Origin: Clostridiaceae bacterium
GTDB lineage: Bacteria; Bacillota; Clostridia; Oscillospirales; Acutalibacteraceae
Assembly (NCBI GenBank): GCA_904501895.1
Contig: CAJGCX010000069.1
Coordinates: 1-9,217 of the forward strand
DNA: 9,217 nucleotides
Direction: 5' to 3'
Made by a program: the position numbers and the translations under genes. Under the pieces are notes generated by a model. That model was not told the DNA's origin, searched no databases, and was given only the letters and a program-made list of their open reading frames with translations. Within the stretch, counting starts at the first letter, position 1; each line of letters starts with the position of its first letter. Below, one piece after another: positions 7,801 through 9,217 of this stretch.

Positions 7801-8313
7801 TATAATTCTAAATACGAGGATACTGTTTCTGTTAAAATAATGGGTATAATAAGTAATATAGTAAGAAAGCGTACAAAAGCAGGGGATACAATGGCTTTTG
7901 TAACCGTTGAAGGTGTTACAGGGTCAGTTGAGGTTGTAATTTTCCCTAAGCTTTTTACAAAGTATTCTAACTTGCTTTATAACAGCAATGTTATTCTCGT
8001 TGGTGGCAGACTTTCAATGAAGGAAGAGGAAAATCCTAAAATCATTCTTGATTTTGCCGACAGTGCTGAAAGCGTTAAGTCAAATCAGACTAAACGAAAA
8101 GGACTTTTCATAAGAGTTGAAAACGAGTCCTCACCAATATACTTTAACTGTAATCAACTGATTACATCTGCAAATCAGGGTGATACTCCTGTTTATTTCT
8201 ATTTTGCAAACAGTAAAAAGTATTTTCCTTGTAAAAAAATTACTATGAATGATAATCTTTTATACAATCTAAGAGATATTGCAGGGGAGCAAAATGTCAT
8301 TTTACAATTATAA
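4882..8313 (+). CDS. dnaE: DNA polymerase III alpha subunit, DnaE type
   Basis: This is the catalytic subunit of a replicative DNA polymerase (family C). At 1143 residues it is close to E. coli DnaE (1160). Order: PHP domain (about 1-280, starting with HLHVHTEYSLLDG); polymerase domain with GPGRGSGAGS (355-364), catalytic Asp399 and Asp401 in PDIDVDF, third catalytic Asp549 in KMDFLGL, and YRPGPM (627-632); helix-hairpin-helix region (about 845-885, GFNRRAVEGLIKSGALDGLG); a probable clamp-binding motif QIGFFD (904-909); an OB domain (about 980-1060); and a short C-terminal region. There is no DEDD exonuclease insert and no N-terminal OB domain, which excludes PolC. The PHP domain keeps a full set of likely metal ligands. 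The ATG at 4882 follows GAGG (4871-4874) by 7 bases and starts 11 bases after lysA. It is the last gene of the cluster. Whether it is the main replicase or a PolC partner cannot be told here. Confidence 0.97.
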   Translation: MSFVHLHVHTEYSLLDGACRLDRLCSAAKERGQTALAITDHGNLFGAVDFYKTAKKHGIKPIIGCEVYVASRSRFDKVHGIDSNRHHLVLLCKNETGYKNLIKLVSSAWVDGFYTKPRIDRELLQKHHEGLVALSACLAGEIPKYIANGEYLKAKETALWYSALFGEGNYYLEMQNHGIPEQLIVNDGIIRLSNETGIPLVATNDVHYVNKEDAYIQKILICIATNHTIDEENSLEFESDNFYLKTENEMRELFSKTQEAIDNTQKIADMCNFDFEFGNTKLPNFTVPEGYSHYDYFRMKCYEGLHKRYGDNPDKLYIERLEYELSVISNMGYVDYFLIVADFIQYARDHGIPVGPGRGSGAGSICAYCMGITNIDPIKYNLIFERFLNPDRVSMPDIDVDFCYERRQEVIEYVIDKYGSDHVAQIITFGTMAARAALRDVGRAMGLPYATVDNVAKKIPRALGITIEKALAESEELKALYDSDEQIKSLIDTAKSVEGMPRNSSTHAAGIVITDRPVSDYVPLSCNDESIVTQFTMTTIEELGLLKMDFLGLRTLTVINDCVKMVQRKNPDFDIDNISYDDKNVYSLFTNGQTDGVFQCESSGMRSVFMRLKPTNLEDIIAVISLYRPGPMDSIDTYIQNRHNPEYIRYKTPMLRDILDVTYGCMVYQEQVMQIFRSLAGYSLGRADIVRRAMSKKKHKVMEEERTFFLEGCLKNGIENKVANEIFDDMSSFASYAFNKSHAAAYAVVAYRTAYLKYYYPSEFMASLLTSVLDNSTKIADYIQSCKNNGLKILPPNVNVSNKTFTVSEENNQTVMFGLLAIKNLGHDYIDTIINERRLNGKYTSFYSFCKRTHGKGFNRRAVEGLIKSGALDGLGSNRQEMLINLPDIIDDLDSSRRRNLEGQIGFFDIMNTTSSTEFVMKKMDEFPSQTLLLMEKETTGLYISSHPMEQYKELELRLKCDDIGEILSSDNDYNSKYEDTVSVKIMGIISNIVRKRTKAGDTMAFVTVEGVTGSVEVVIFPKLFTKYSNLLYNSNVILVGGRLSMKEEENPKIILDFADSAESVKSNQTKRKGLFIRVENESSPIYFNCNQLITSANQGDTPVYFYFANSKKYFPCKKITMNDNLLYNLRDIAGEQNVILQL

Positions 8314-8402
8314 TCGACATATTACTTGCAATTTATTCTTAAGTATGATATTATCTATATTCAATGTGGAAATAATTAGCATAAAATAAAAGGGTGATAA
8401 TA
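8314..8402 (+). other. dnaE-pfkA gap with no intrinsic terminator
   Basis: The 89 bases between the dnaE stop and the pfkA start are AT-rich and hold the pfkA promoter and ribosome site. I see no GC-rich hairpin followed by a T-run. The only inverted pair, ATGTC (8294-8298) with GACAT (8316-8320), is five base pairs with a 17-base loop and no T-tract, too weak to call. Some read-through from dnaE into pfkA is possible. Confidence 0.6.
8326..8354 (+). promoter_or_regulatory. Extended -10 sigma-A promoter for pfkA
   Basis: The -35 box TTGCAA (8326-8331), a 17-base spacer and the -10 box TATTAT (8349-8354) with an upstream TG (8346-8347, TGA-TATTAT) form a strong extended -10 promoter. Transcription would start near 8361, leaving a leader of about 42 bases. 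The ribosome site AGGGTG (8391-8396) sits 6 bases before the ATG. This suggests pfkA is transcribed separately from the dnaE cluster. Confidence 0.8.
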
Positions 8403-9217
8403 ATGAAAACTATAGGTGTACTTACAAGTGGCGGCGACGCTCCAGGTATGAATGCTGCAATCCGTTCTGTAGTTCGTACAGCATGTGAAAACGGAATGCG
8501 TGTTATGGGTATCAGAAGAGGCTATAACGGTCTTATGCAGGGTGATATGTATGAAATGAACCTTCGTTCAGTTTCTAACATTATCAATCGTGGCGGTACT
8601 TTCCTTTATTCTGCAAGAAGTCCTGAGTTCAAAACTGAAGAAGGTCTTCAGAAAGCACTTAAGGTTGCTAAGGACGTTGGTCTTGACGGTATCGTTGTAA
8701 TTGGTGGTGACGGCTCATTCCGTGGTGCTCGTGACTTATCTCTTCGTGGGCTTCCTTGCGTAGGTGTTCCTGGTACAATTGACAACGACATCGCTTGTAG
8801 TGATTACACAATCGGTTATGATACAGCAATGAACACTGTTCTTGAAATGGTTGACAGACTTCGTGATACATCTGAATCACACGACCGTTGTACGGTTGTT
8901 GAGGTTATGGGCAGACGTGCAGGTTATATTGCACTTAATGCAGGTATCGCTTGTGGTGCAACTTCTATCCTTATTCCTGAAGTTGAATATGACTTCCAGC
9001 GTGACGTTATCGACAGAATGAAGAGAACTCAGCTTACAGGTAAGAGACATTTCATCATCGTTGTTGCTGAAGGTATCGGTGGCGTTGAAGAAATGGCAAA
9101 GAGAATCGAAAACGAAACAGGCGTTGAATCTCGTGCAACAATTCTTGGTCACGTTCAGCGTGGTGGTCATCCAACAGTTCGTGACAGAGTTACTGCATCT
9201 CTTATGGGTAACAAGGC
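8403..9217 (+). CDS. pfkA: ATP-dependent 6-phosphofructokinase (runs off the right edge)
   Basis: PfkA phosphorylates fructose 6-phosphate to fructose 1,6-bisphosphate, the committed step of glycolysis; the enzyme is a cytoplasmic homotetramer. 271 codons are present, about 50 short of the usual 319-325. The ATP site includes SGGDAPGMN (9-17) and GGDGS (101-105). Gly104 and Gly124 in PGTIDND (123-129) mark the ATP-dependent rather than the pyrophosphate-dependent type, which has Asp and Lys there. Asp127 is the expected catalytic base. Arg72, Arg162, Met169 and Arg171 (in VMGRRAG) are the expected substrate and nucleotide contacts. Of the allosteric-site residues, Arg21, Arg25 and Arg154 are kept, but position 187 is Thr where classical bacterial enzymes have Glu. 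The start at 8403 is supported by the ribosome site and by MKTIGVLTSGGDAPG at the N terminus. It follows dnaE, a neighbour pair seen in many Firmicutes, but has its own promoter. Confidence 0.97.
   Translation, partial: MKTIGVLTSGGDAPGMNAAIRSVVRTACENGMRVMGIRRGYNGLMQGDMYEMNLRSVSNIINRGGTFLYSARSPEFKTEEGLQKALKVAKDVGLDGIVVIGGDGSFRGARDLSLRGLPCVGVPGTIDNDIACSDYTIGYDTAMNTVLEMVDRLRDTSESHDRCTVVEVMGRRAGYIALNAGIACGATSILIPEVEYDFQRDVIDRMKRTQLTGKRHFIIVVAEGIGGVEEMAKRIENETGVESRATILGHVQRGGHPTVRDRVTASLMGNK

Noticed and set aside
645..8313. Possibility that the cluster is an undescribed defence or accessory system
   Set aside because: All four genes are recognisable core genes of full family length with intact catalytic motifs; no mobile-element signs, unknown genes or foreign composition were seen.
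8668..9170. Two minus-strand open frames inside pfkA (8668-8880 and 8877-9170)
   Set aside because: Both lie opposite conserved PfkA motifs and are explained as shadows; neither has recognisable protein features.

Overview
This is a chromosomal housekeeping segment of a low-GC, AT-rich Firmicute. The best guess is a gut-type clostridium in or near Ruminococcaceae/Oscillospiraceae. This rests on the AT-rich intergenic DNA, strong AGGAG-type ribosome binding sites, consensus sigma-A promoters, TAA stops on all four complete genes, and the Lon-EngB and DnaE-PfkA pairings common in Firmicutes. The family-level assignment is inference. I see no mobile element, CRISPR array, tRNA or rRNA, and no sign of a new defence or other accessory system.

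Layout. Positions 1-368 (minus strand) hold the first 122 codons of serC (phosphoserine aminotransferase), cut by the window edge. A divergent 276-base AT-rich gap (369-644) follows, with one good sigma-A promoter facing each way and a short inverted repeat. From 645 to 8313 (plus strand) runs a tight four-gene cluster: lon (ATP-dependent protease), engB/ysxC (ribosome-assembly GTPase), a diaminopimelate-decarboxylase-family gene (lysA-like) and dnaE (DNA polymerase III alpha). The gaps are 12, 2 and 11 bases, so it is probably one operon driven by the promoter at 584-612. An 89-base gap without a hairpin terminator carries a separate strong promoter for pfkA (6-phosphofructokinase), which starts at 8403 and is cut by the right edge after 271 codons.

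How the genes fit together. The operon mixes protein quality control (Lon), 50S subunit maturation (EngB), the last step of lysine synthesis and a peptidoglycan precursor step (LysA) and chromosome replication (DnaE). That is a growth-linked set rather than a pathway. SerC (serine synthesis from 3-phosphoglycerate) and PfkA (glycolysis) flank it under their own promoters. The points most worth a second look are the divergent active-site motifs of the LysA-like protein, the apparently complete metal-ligand set in the DnaE PHP domain, and a repeated TTAACAAA motif in the serC-lon gap. All are modest.
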